From: an uncultured Gilliamella sp.
GTDB taxonomy: Bacteria; Pseudomonadota; Gammaproteobacteria; Enterobacterales; Orbaceae
Direction: 5' to 3'
DNA length: 64,000 nt
NCBI GenBank assembly: GCA_945271295.1
Contig: CALYPG010000008.1
Location: 31,413-95,412 of the forward strand
This document shows positions 8,680 to 16,691 of this stretch, in pieces. Position numbers and translations under genes: made by a program. The notes under the pieces were generated by a model. That model had not been told where the DNA came from, did not search any database, and saw only the letters and a program-made list of their open reading frames with translations. Each line of letters begins with the position of its first letter. Position 1 is the first letter of the stretch.

Positions 8680-9966
8680 ATGTTTCGTAGAATGTTACTA
8701 AGCGTGTTAATACGGCAAAAAAAGAAGCTATGTTTAATTGCCATTACCGTCGCGTTAGGGGTGTCATTAGCTACTGCTATGTTAAACGTCATGTTTGATG
8801 TGGGTGACAAGGTTAACCAAGAGCTAAAAGCCTATGGTGCTAATTTAAACATTGTGCCCAAAGGTACCGCTTTGGTAAATGAAATGTATCAGCTAGATAA
8901 TAATGACAAACAACAAGCGATGCAGTTTATTAAAGAAGATGATCTGGTCAAAATTAAGATGATCTTCTGGGCATATAATATTGTGGATTTTGCCCCTTAT
9001 CTCACAACGCAAGCCACCTTTAATGATAAACCCATTACTGTAGTTGGTACTTGGTTTAATAAACATCTTAATATCCCAACTGGTGATGAAGTGGATACGG
9101 GCATGTTAGCTATGAAGTCATGGTGGACTATTGAGGGCAACACCATGACCGATGGCAATTTACAAGGGGTAATGGTTGGAGAAACAGTCGGGAAACAATG
9201 GCATTTAAAGTTAGGTGATAGTATTACCTTAACCTCACCACAAACTAATAAAAATGTTACTTTAACGGTAAATAATATTTTTCATAGTGGTGGCGCTGAA
9301 GATGCGCAATTATTTGTATCACTACCTGTAGCACAACAACTCGCCGATAAACCAGGGTTGGTGGAACGAGTTGAAGTCAGCGCGTTGACCACGCCTGAAA
9401 ATGACTTAGCGCGTAAAGCGGCTCAAGATCCGAATAGTTTATCCAGAACCGAATGGGATACTTGGTATTGTACCGCTTACATTAGTTCGATTGCTTATCA
9501 GTTAGAAGAACTCATGCCAGATGTCCGGGTAAAAGCGATTATGCAAGTGGCAGAATCAGAAGGTTCGATCTTACAAAAAACGCAATTGTTAATGCTACTA
9601 TTAACTATTCTTTCGCTAATCTGTTCGGCGTTGGCCATTTCGAATTTAGTTACCGCTAATGTTATTGAACGTAGTACCGAAATTGGTTTGTTAAAAGCAC
9701 TAGGTGCCACCAATACTTCAGTAGCATTACTTATTTTGACTGAAATATTAGTGATCGCTTTTGTAGGGGGCGTTTTTGGTTATTTCCTCGGAATAGGTTT
9801 TGCCCAAATTATTGGGCATACCGTATTTGGTTCATTTATCGAACCGAAAATGGTGATTATTCCATTGGTGATCATCATGGTATTTTTAATCACACTATTA
9901 GGTAGTTTGCCGGCACTACGGATGATGATGTTTTTGCGCCCAACTGATGTATTACACGGGCGATAA
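8680..9966 (+). CDS. FtsX/MacB-type ABC permease (iron locus, first)
   Basis: A 428-residue permease of the MacB/FtsX class. It has an N-terminal membrane helix (LCLIAITVALGVSLATAML), a large extracytoplasmic MacB_PCD-like domain (about 45-300) and three C-terminal helices beginning LLMLLLTILSLICSALAIS. The cytoplasmic signature ERSTEIGLLKALGATN matches the family. Corresponds to Cj1661 in the Campylobacter p19 cluster. MacB-class systems normally drive mechanotransmission or export rather than classical import, so its part in iron handling is uncertain. 12 bp before the next permease. Confidence 0.88.
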   Translation: MFRRMLLSVLIRQKKKLCLIAITVALGVSLATAMLNVMFDVGDKVNQELKAYGANLNIVPKGTALVNEMYQLDNNDKQQAMQFIKEDDLVKIKMIFWAYNIVDFAPYLTTQATFNDKPITVVGTWFNKHLNIPTGDEVDTGMLAMKSWWTIEGNTMTDGNLQGVMVGETVGKQWHLKLGDSITLTSPQTNKNVTLTVNNIFHSGGAEDAQLFVSLPVAQQLADKPGLVERVEVSALTTPENDLARKAAQDPNSLSRTEWDTWYCTAYISSIAYQLEELMPDVRVKAIMQVAESEGSILQKTQLLMLLLTILSLICSALAISNLVTANVIERSTEIGLLKALGATNTSVALLILTEILVIAFVGGVFGYFLGIGFAQIIGHTVFGSFIEPKMVIIPLVIIMVFLITLLGSLPALRMMMFLRPTDVLHGR

Positions 9967-9978
9967 TGGAAAGTAGAG

Positions 9979-11124
9979 ATGGTCATAAATAAAAATCGAC
10001 GTTTTATTATTAAAACAGTTCTTAGCTCACTAATTCGTCGCCGATCACGTATTGCAGTAGCGTTACTTGGTGTGGCAATTGGTGCTACAGTATTACTTGG
10101 TATGGTGACACTTTGTTATGACATTCCGCGCCAAATGGGGCAAGAGTTCCGGTCTTATGGTGCTAACATGTTATTTATGCCGGCTAATAATCAACCGACC
10201 ATGAATATGAATGAAGTAAAAAAAGCGGTTGCTTTATTACCACAAAATAAAATCTTAGGGGTTACGCCATTTCGTTATGATTCTATTCGTAGCAATCAAC
10301 ACCCTTATACTATTGTGGGCACTGATTTTGAGCAAGTGACCAAAACGAGCCCATATTGGCAGATTGAAGGTACATTACCTCAAAATCCCCATGAAATTAT
10401 GATTGGTGTGGATATTGCTAATTTTGCGATGTTAAATATTGGTAATACTGTTTCGATTTCGGGTAAATCTAAGCAAAAATCTCGGTTTGATGAAGAGATG
10501 AAAATTACGGGTATCGTTAAAACGGGACGCGCTGAAGATAATTTTATTTTTATTAATTTGCATGATTTAGAGCAATTATTGGAAGAAAGTGATCAAGCCG
10601 AAGTGGTGGAAGTAAGCATTACCGCATCTGAAGCAGAATTAAAACAATATATTGACACAATCAGTAACCAATTGACCACTATCGAGCCGCATTTGATTAA
10701 ATGGGTTACCCAATCTGAAACCTCAGTACTAGGCAAGCTCTCATCATTGCTCTACTTAGTCACATTAGTAGTGTTAGTACTAACTATGATTTGTGTCGCG
10801 ACAACCATGATGACAGTGGTGATGGAACGCCGTAAAGAAATTGGTCTTAAAAAAGCTATTGGCGCAAATAATAAGAGTATTGCTAAAGAGTTTTTAGCTG
10901 AAGGATTAGTGTTAGGGATTATTGGTGGAACTATTGGTGCTTTTTGTGGAATTATTTTTGCGCAGGTAATTAGCACCAATGTTTTTGGTCGCTCAATTAG
11001 CATTGAATTTTATTTAATCCCAATTACGATTGCTGTGTCAGCTATAGTTACAGTTATTGCTTGTTTAATTCCAGTCAAACGGGCGGTTGAAGTCGAACCA
11101 GCGTTAGTCTTGCGTGGCGAATAG
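9979..11124 (+). CDS. FtsX/MacB-type ABC permease (iron locus, second)
   Basis: A 381-residue paralogue of the preceding permease and equivalent to Cj1662. It has one N-terminal helix (RIAVALLGVAIGATVLLG), a periplasmic domain, then three C-terminal helices (LLYLVTLVVLVLTMICVA, GLVLGIIGGTIGAFCG and a last one near 350). The cytoplasmic motif ERRKEIGLKKAIGANN contacts the ATPase. It probably forms a heterodimer with the 8680 product driven by the ATPase starting at 11135. Starts at an ATG after a GTAGAGA ribosome binding site. Confidence 0.88.
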   Translation: MVINKNRRFIIKTVLSSLIRRRSRIAVALLGVAIGATVLLGMVTLCYDIPRQMGQEFRSYGANMLFMPANNQPTMNMNEVKKAVALLPQNKILGVTPFRYDSIRSNQHPYTIVGTDFEQVTKTSPYWQIEGTLPQNPHEIMIGVDIANFAMLNIGNTVSISGKSKQKSRFDEEMKITGIVKTGRAEDNFIFINLHDLEQLLEESDQAEVVEVSITASEAELKQYIDTISNQLTTIEPHLIKWVTQSETSVLGKLSSLLYLVTLVVLVLTMICVATTMMTVVMERRKEIGLKKAIGANNKSIAKEFLAEGLVLGIIGGTIGAFCGIIFAQVISTNVFGRSISIEFYLIPITIAVSAIVTVIACLIPVKRAVEVEPALVLRGE

Positions 11125-11134
11125 GATATAACAA

Positions 11135-11794
11135 ATGAATATACTTGAAGTAAAAAATGTCTCTAAAATTTATGGTTCTTTGCATGCACTTTCTGAGGTG
11201 AATTTAACCGTTGAAGAAGGCAAGTGGTTATCCATTATGGGGCCATCGGGTAGTGGTAAAAGTACCTTAATGAATATCATCGGTTGTATGGACAAACCAT
11301 CATTAGGATCGGTTATCCTTGATGGACAAGATATCACTCAACTTTCTTTATCAGAACTAACTGAAATCCGTCGTGATAAAATCGGTTTAATTTTCCAACA
11401 GTTTCATCTGGTTTCTTATTTAACGGCTTTAGAAAACGTCATGGTCGCGCAATATTATCATAGTATGGTGGACGAAAAAGAGGCGATGCAAGCACTTGAG
11501 CGAGTTGGTTTAGCTGCGCGAGCCAAGCATTTACCGCGCCAGCTTTCTGGTGGTGAACAGCAACGCGTTTGTATTGCCAGAGCTCTGATAAATTATCCTA
11601 AGTTAATCCTCGCGGATGAACCAACCGGTAATTTAGATGAAACAAATGAGGAGATGGTCATGAATTTATTGCATCAACTCCATGAAGAAGGCAGTACTAT
11701 TATTGTGGTGACTCACTCACCTGAAGTCTCAAAACATGCCCAAAATACCGTCGTCTTAGAACATGGTAAAGTGGCTCGATTTATAACCAATTAA
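11135..11794 (+). CDS. ABC transporter ATP-binding protein (iron locus, first)
   Basis: A 219-residue LolD/MacB-class ATPase. Walker A is GPSGSGKST, the Q-loop is in IFQQFHLVSYLT, the signature is LSGGEQQR, and Walker B is LILADEPTGNLD, with the switch histidine in VVTHS. All motifs are intact. It lies 10 bp after the second permease and corresponds to Cj1663, completing the first permease-permease-ATPase unit of the P19 locus. Confidence 0.93.
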   Translation: MNILEVKNVSKIYGSLHALSEVNLTVEEGKWLSIMGPSGSGKSTLMNIIGCMDKPSLGSVILDGQDITQLSLSELTEIRRDKIGLIFQQFHLVSYLTALENVMVAQYYHSMVDEKEAMQALERVGLAARAKHLPRQLSGGEQQRVCIARALINYPKLILADEPTGNLDETNEEMVMNLLHQLHEEGSTIIVVTHSPEVSKHAQNTVVLEHGKVARFITN

Positions 11795-11816
11795 CCAATG
11801 CAAGGGCTTTAACTTT

Positions 11817-12296
11817 ATGAAAAATCGTCTAATTTCATCATTACTTTTTATTATTATAGGGGCATTACTGATTTTAGTGCCTTTGTATATCGTGCCAGTC
11901 TGCCCACCGCCAGAAGTTGCTTCTATGCCGACTGATATGGGCAACCATATGATGAATCATGAAATGGCACATAGTACCTCAGGTACCATTATGAAATGTT
12001 TTTGGACTGCCAGAGCTGAAGTCGGGATTGGTATTGTGGTGTTAGCTATTGGGTTATTGATGTTATTTTCACGTACGGTGTTTGTACGCATGGGGTTAAG
12101 CATGGCGCTTGCTTGTATTTCATTTTTTACCGCAGCCATTCCAACTATTTTAATTGGTGTTTGCCCGGGAGCCATGATGCTATGTAATATGGGCACCAAA
12201 CCCGCTTTAATTTTGTTATCGGCATCATTATTGGTGGTAGCAATTATTAATACCCTTTATTTGAATAAAGCCTCTAAAAAACTTAATTTTAAATAG
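11817..12296 (+). CDS. DUF4418 family membrane protein
   Basis: A 159-residue protein with four predicted membrane helices (about 7-27, 63-82, 88-108 and 128-147). A periplasmic loop is rich in Met and His (residues 38-60, with MPTDMGNHMMNHEMAH), and the loops carry cysteines in VPVCPPPE, IMKCFW, GVCPGAMMLC. The Met/His-rich loop suggests binding of copper or another metal. It matches my recollection of DUF4418, a family often next to FtsX-type permease genes. Here it lies between the two ABC units of the iron locus. Confidence 0.75.
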   Translation: MKNRLISSLLFIIIGALLILVPLYIVPVCPPPEVASMPTDMGNHMMNHEMAHSTSGTIMKCFWTARAEVGIGIVVLAIGLLMLFSRTVFVRMGLSMALACISFFTAAIPTILIGVCPGAMMLCNMGTKPALILLSASLLVVAIINTLYLNKASKKLNFK

Positions 12297-12315
12297 CAGG
12301 CAACAAGGTTTAAAC

Positions 12316-13527
12316 ATGCAGGAAAAAACTATCACCATTGCAAACTTAGCTTGGCGAAATGTGCAGCGTCGCCCATTCCGTAGTTGTTGTTTGATTATTA
12401 TCATTATGCTGTTTTCGGCCACCTTATTTGGTGGTAGCGTATTGATGAAGAACTTGAGTTTAGGGATTTCCGGCATGGCCGATCGTTTGGGTGCTGATAT
12501 TCTTATTGTTCCCCACGGTTATGAAAAAAATCTCGAAGTCGCATTATTGCGTGGAGAGCCAAGTAGTTTTTACCTTAAAGTTGACTTAATCGATAAAATC
12601 AAAGATATTCAAGGCATTGATGCTATTTCTCCGCAACTATTTATTGCTTCACTAAATGCTGGCTGTTGCAGCACTAAAGTCCAATTAATCGGTTTTGATC
12701 AGCACAGCGATTTTGTGATTAAACCATGGTTGCAATCGCAACTGTCAACGCCACTTACCGATAATGAAGTGGTAGTCGGTGCTAAAATCTCATCGCAAGT
12801 GGGTGATGAAATTAAGTTCTTCAACCATCCATTTAAAATTGCCGCTAAAATGGATAGTACCGGAATGGGTTTTGATACCTCTGTTTTTATGACCTTACAA
12901 GCGGCAAGAACCTTAATGCAAGAGGCTAAATTAGTGGAAGGTGATGTTGATCATTTCGCTAATTATGTTTCCTCGGTGTTTATTAAAGTGAATCCTGACT
13001 ATCAACCTAAAGATATTGTTAATCAAATAATGCCAAAATATGCCATAGACTATAATATAGATTTTGTTATGACTAAAGGCATGATAAGCAATATCTCCAA
13101 ATGGTTAAATAGCTTTTCCACCATTGTCTATAGTTTGTCGGCCATTTTTTGGGTGCTGGCCATTATTGTTATTTTTATCATTTTCTCTTCCATGCTTAAT
13201 GAACGTAAACGTGAAATTAGTTTATTACGCATACTTGGTGCCTCACGACTAATGTTAGTTAAAATGCTATTGCGTGAATCGTTAATTATTAGTGCCTTAG
13301 GTGGTATAGCTGGGATCTTAATTGCGGCAATCTTGCTGTATGCTTTTAGTTTGTTAATTTGCCAATCTATAGGCTTACCTTGTGTCAATATTTCATTATT
13401 TGATGCTATATTTTATGCAGTTGTGGTTTTTATACTCACTCTAATTATTGGTCCACTTTCAAGTATCTATTCGGCGCTATCGATGACCAAATTTGATACT
13501 TACAGCACACTTAGAGAGGGTGAATAA
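12316..13527 (+). CDS. FtsX/MacB-type ABC permease (iron locus, third)
   Basis: A 403-residue permease with the same topology as the two upstream permeases: helix at about 20-40, periplasmic domain with GCCSTKVQLIGFDQ and GMGFDTSVFM, and three C-terminal helices from about residue 270. The coupling motif is ERKREISLLRILGASR. Its stop overlaps the start of the next ATPase by one base, so the pair is translationally coupled. With only one permease gene it presumably homodimerises. Confidence 0.88.
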   Translation: MQEKTITIANLAWRNVQRRPFRSCCLIIIIMLFSATLFGGSVLMKNLSLGISGMADRLGADILIVPHGYEKNLEVALLRGEPSSFYLKVDLIDKIKDIQGIDAISPQLFIASLNAGCCSTKVQLIGFDQHSDFVIKPWLQSQLSTPLTDNEVVVGAKISSQVGDEIKFFNHPFKIAAKMDSTGMGFDTSVFMTLQAARTLMQEAKLVEGDVDHFANYVSSVFIKVNPDYQPKDIVNQIMPKYAIDYNIDFVMTKGMISNISKWLNSFSTIVYSLSAIFWVLAIIVIFIIFSSMLNERKREISLLRILGASRLMLVKMLLRESLIISALGGIAGILIAAILLYAFSLLICQSIGLPCVNISLFDAIFYAVVVFILTLIIGPLSSIYSALSMTKFDTYSTLREGE

Positions 13528-14192
13528 TGTTACTGGACATCAAAAATTTACGTAAAGACTATACCCGAGGGCAACAAACTTTTGCTGCGGTCAATAATGT
13601 TAGTTTTACTCTGGCAAGTGATGATTTTGTTTGCATAATGGGTAAGTCAGGCAGTGGTAAAACCACCTTACTTAATATGATTGCCGGCTTGCTAACGCCA
13701 ACCCAAGGTAAGATTATTATTAATGATACCAACCTATTTGAACTTGATGATCAGCAAGTTTCGGCATTTCGTAATCAGCATATTGGTTATATTCCACAAG
13801 GTAGCAGCTTACTGCCTAACTTAAATGCTATTGATAATATTCGTTTACCCTATTATTTAACTAAACGCCAACCGCAAACTTGCTTGAGTTATGCACAAAG
13901 CTTGCTGGAAAAAGCCAACATAAGTTATTTGCAAGAGGCTTTCCCGGCTAATATGTCAGGTGGTGAAATGCGACGTATCGCCATTTTACGCGCGCTTATT
14001 TGTAAACCACAACTTATTATCGCCGATGAACCAACTAGCGATCTCGATGATGAAAGTTCAGCAGAAATTATGCAACTGCTAACTGAAATCAATCAGCAAG
14101 GCACCGCCTTACTGATTGTGACGCATGATAACGATGTTGCCAGTTATAGCCAAAAAGTGCTGAAAATGTCAGCCGGCAAACTGTTAACTTAA
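13527..14192 (+). CDS. ABC transporter ATP-binding protein (iron locus, second)
   Basis: A 221-residue LolD-class ATPase. Walker A is GKSGSGKTT, signature MSGGEMRR, Walker B LIIADEPTSDLD, switch histidine in IVTHDND. It is coupled to the preceding permease (TAATG overlap) and ends the operon; the next gene is convergent, 18 bp away. The signature MSGGE rather than LSGGE is a common variant. Confidence 0.92.
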   Translation: MLLDIKNLRKDYTRGQQTFAAVNNVSFTLASDDFVCIMGKSGSGKTTLLNMIAGLLTPTQGKIIINDTNLFELDDQQVSAFRNQHIGYIPQGSSLLPNLNAIDNIRLPYYLTKRQPQTCLSYAQSLLEKANISYLQEAFPANMSGGEMRRIAILRALICKPQLIIADEPTSDLDDESSAEIMQLLTEINQQGTALLIVTHDNDVASYSQKVLKMSAGKLLT

Positions 14193-14209
14193 GCAGAAAG
14201 TGTCACTAT

Positions 14210-14791
14210 CTACATCAGTAAAGGGTTATAACCCATTTGTATCATGATTTTATTTAGTTTTAACAGTGGCAAACCGACCAGCGAGTTAATGTCATCGCCT
14301 TCCAGTTTGTCAAATAAAGTAATGCCTAACTCATCACATTTAAAACTACCGGCACACTGTAAGGGCTGCTCCTTAGCGATATAAGCGTCAATTTCAGCAT
14401 CGGTTAATTGCCGAAAGGTTACTTTAAAGGGTTCACACAGCGTAACGGATTGCAATGTATTGGTATTAATTACCGTCATGCCGGTATAGAAATAAAATGC
14501 CTTACCACTGCTGTTTTGTAACTGTTTACGGGCATTGGCAATGGTATGGGGTTTACCCACAATTTTATCGTCTAACACCCCCACTTGATCGGAGCCAATA
14601 ATCAAACTATTTGGGTAATATTCGACTAATGATTGTGCTTTTATTTTTGATAAACGTAGCACTAATTGTTCAGCGCTTTCACCCGCTAATGGCGTTTCAT
14701 CACAAATCGGGGCAACGCATTCGAATGGAATGGCTAACTTGTGCAGTATTTTTTTACGTGATAGTGATGTTGAAGCTAAAATAATTTTCAT
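14210..14791 (-). CDS. yceF: Maf-like nucleotide pyrophosphatase YceF (m7GTP-type)
   Basis: A 193-residue house-cleaning enzyme of the Maf family, subgroup YceF, which hydrolyses modified nucleotides such as 7-methyl-GTP. The start MKIILASTSLSRKKIL and the internal DETPLAGESAEQLVLRLS, IIGSDQVGVLD, GKPHT, CAGSFKCDELGITLF and LEGDDINSLVGLP blocks are all family hallmarks. The ATG overlaps the stop of a 52-codon upstream frame (ATGA), so translation is probably coupled. In E. coli its neighbour is rluC, which is absent here. Confidence 0.92.
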   Translation of the reverse strand: MKIILASTSLSRKKILHKLAIPFECVAPICDETPLAGESAEQLVLRLSKIKAQSLVEYYPNSLIIGSDQVGVLDDKIVGKPHTIANARKQLQNSSGKAFYFYTGMTVINTNTLQSVTLCEPFKVTFRQLTDAEIDAYIAKEQPLQCAGSFKCDELGITLFDKLEGDDINSLVGLPLLKLNKIMIQMGYNPLLM

Positions 14792-14946
14792 TGTAATAAC
14801 TCATTTAAAGTCCAAGCCGAAGGGTGTGCTTGAAAACGTTTGGTGTCAGTAATTGGACGGCGTGCGCCTAAACTACAGTTGCTATACAAACTGATGGCTT
14901 GGCTTACACTAGGTTTATGATCACTAAGGTAAACAATTTTATGCAT
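14788..14946 (-). CDS. Small 52-residue protein coupled to yceF
   Basis: Short reverse-strand frame beginning MHKIVYLSDHKPSVSQAISL and ending PSAWTLNELLQ. GGAG lies 8 bases before the ATG and the stop overlaps the yceF start (ATGA). Good initiation signal, tight coupling and a globular rather than low-complexity composition argue for a real gene. I recognise no family. It could also be a translated leader that couples ribosomes to yceF. Confidence 0.5.
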   Translation of the reverse strand: MHKIVYLSDHKPSVSQAISLYSNCSLGARRPITDTKRFQAHPSAWTLNELLQ

Positions 14947-15150
14947 CTTTTTGGCTCCATGCTAACTTACCATTCTGTCTCTAAACATGATAACGATTAA
15001 TGACTCAATAGTAACTAAAAGGTATTACTGTTGCAATAATTTCAATTGTTTCTATTTTTTAATTTACTGTTAAGAGCATAATAAATGAATTAATATATTT
15101 ATATAGAAAAAGCATTAGATAATTGAATAAAAATCCGTATGATAGTAATA

Positions 15151-15189
15151 GTTGCTCCTCTTTTGTTACCTTAACAAAAAAGGGAGTTG
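15151..15189 (+). promoter_or_regulatory. Leader hairpin before the usp gene
   Basis: Imperfect inverted repeat, with arms CTCTTTTGTTA and TAACAAAAAAGGGAG and a loop of three bases, ending about 20 bp upstream of the start codon and just before its GGGGG ribosome binding site. Possible 5'UTR structure; no direct evidence of function. Confidence 0.35.
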
Positions 15190-15210
15190 TCATTTAATTA
15201 GGGGGTTATT

Positions 15211-15639
15211 ATGTATAAAAAAATTTTAGTACCAATTGATATTTTAGAAGATGAGTTAACTAAAAAGGTTATTCCCCACTTAGAATATCTGGCCAAATTG
15301 TCGAATGCTGAAGTGATTTTTTTCCATACGTTACCAGTTGCGTCTGCCATTGTTAATGCTTATTCATTTGGGTTTGATGAGTTTAAAGATCAAGCCACTG
15401 TACAAACCGAGCAATGGTTACATAAACTTATCGATTCAATTAACTTACCGCGTGAAAATTTATCGTTTTCAATTTCTTTTGGTAATCCACGCGACGAAAT
15501 CCTTGCGATAGCAGAAGAGATTAATCCAGATTTAATTATAATTGGTTCGCGTCGCCCGAATATTTCAACCCATCTTTTAGGATCAAATGCATCAGGCGTA
15601 GTGCGTGGGGCAAAAACGGCTGTGTTAGTGGTACGTTAG
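15211..15639 (+). CDS. uspF: Universal stress protein, UspF-like
   Basis: A 142-residue single-domain Usp. The start YKKILVPIDILED and the end VVRGAKTAVLVVR are typical, and the nucleotide-binding stretch is GSRRPNISTHLLGSNASGVV. As in enteric UspF/UspG, RP replaces the second glycine of the usual GxxG. Strong GGGGG ribosome binding site 7 bases before the ATG. It stands alone, likely induced by stress or growth arrest as is usual for the family. Confidence 0.85.
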   Translation: MYKKILVPIDILEDELTKKVIPHLEYLAKLSNAEVIFFHTLPVASAIVNAYSFGFDEFKDQATVQTEQWLHKLIDSINLPRENLSFSISFGNPRDEILAIAEEINPDLIIIGSRRPNISTHLLGSNASGVVRGAKTAVLVVR

Positions 15640-15698
15640 GCTTTGGTTTCAAACATTTTAAATCGTGTTAAAACTGAGTTTAGATAATATGCCCAAAT

Positions 15699-15724
15699 TA
15701 AGGGAATTTTTGTTAATTCCCTTA
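15699..15724 (+). terminator. Hairpin after uspF
   Basis: Perfect 10-bp stem TAAGGGAATT / AATTCCCTTA with a 6-base loop, 60 bp after the uspF stop. No T-run follows, so termination would be Rho-assisted or weak. Confidence 0.4.
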
Positions 15725-15988
15725 GTGATGATGTCTCATCATGATAAATGCTTATTTAATATCTATCTCTATAGTTTTCAAATATTGAAATTTGTTTGTG
15801 AATATTCTTTAGGTATAAAGTTAAAAGATTTGAAGTTGTTTCTGACACCATATTTTACTTAATTGTTCATCAATATAATGTTAATAGCACATAAAAAAAC
15901 ATGCGAAATATTTAACTATCCTTTCTATTGTAGTTATGCATATAATTATTAATTATTAAGAAACTTTTTATAGTATAAGGATAGAGGG

Positions 15989-16447
15989 ATGAAAAAGTTT
16001 TTATTATTAAGTTTAATCGGAATAACTTTAGTGGCATGCGGCAAGAAAAAAATTACCAATGAGATGCTGGTAGGTGAGTGGTCTTGCCACTATAACGATT
16101 TAAGAGCGCCTTGGAAAGATGGTCAATTTCTGGATTATATAAATGAACAAAATGGATCTGTCAAAGTTCATTATTATATGCAAGACAATACCTTAATGAT
16201 GAGTTACAACGATAATAGCGATCATGCTAGTCCTTTTAATTTAGATGAACTCTTAGCTATGAATGGTATAGAAGAGATAGTTTCAAATTTAAAAACAAAA
16301 AATATCGTAGAGTTAAACTATATTTCAAACGACGAATTTAATTTTAACGAAATCCAAGAAGTAACATACTTATATGGAACTAACGCGCAAGAAGAAAATT
16401 ATAATGTTAAACTTAAAAGTGAATTAGCCTGTAAACGCATACAGTAA
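15989..16447 (+). CDS. Hypothetical lipoprotein
   Basis: A 152-residue protein with a lipoprotein signal (LIGITLVAC, lipidated Cys17) and a mature domain starting KKKITNEMLVGEWSC. The GEWSC opening resembles small lipocalin-like or META-type domains, but I cannot place it in a named family. Two further cysteines (Cys at ~32 and ~148) could pair. Preceded by AGGATAGAGGG. Flanked by noncoding DNA on both sides, so monocistronic. Confidence 0.7.
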   Translation: MKKFLLLSLIGITLVACGKKKITNEMLVGEWSCHYNDLRAPWKDGQFLDYINEQNGSVKVHYYMQDNTLMMSYNDNSDHASPFNLDELLAMNGIEEIVSNLKTKNIVELNYISNDEFNFNEIQEVTYLYGTNAQEENYNVKLKSELACKRIQ

Positions 16448-16642
16448 TTCAAGTTTCGAACCCCAATAACTTCCAAGTGACCACTGGTTATTGTTAGTAT
16501 TGATTTTAAAAAAATACCCAGTTATCAACCATCTTGTTATTACCTCTTAATCTGCTTGGATTTTCATTACTTCACCAGGTGTGCAAATAGGGAAAATCAA
16601 ATGTAAAGTAGATAGTTATTCTTTTTATTTAAACCGATATAA

Positions 16643-16658
16643 AGCGGTAAACACCGCT
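16643..16658 (-). terminator. Possible rlmKL terminator
   Basis: On the minus strand AGCGGT-GTTT-ACCGCT is followed by TTTAT, 34 bp after the rlmKL stop. A competing stem (ACCGC/GCGGT) overlaps it. Short stem and short T-run, so tentative. Confidence 0.45.
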
Positions 16659-16691
16659 AGATTGGCGGTATTTCTAGGCTGAATTCAAGTT

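Noticed and set aside
15665..15862. 65-codon plus-strand frame after uspF
   Set aside because: It runs through a perfect hairpin and has no ribosome binding site; low-quality protein composition.
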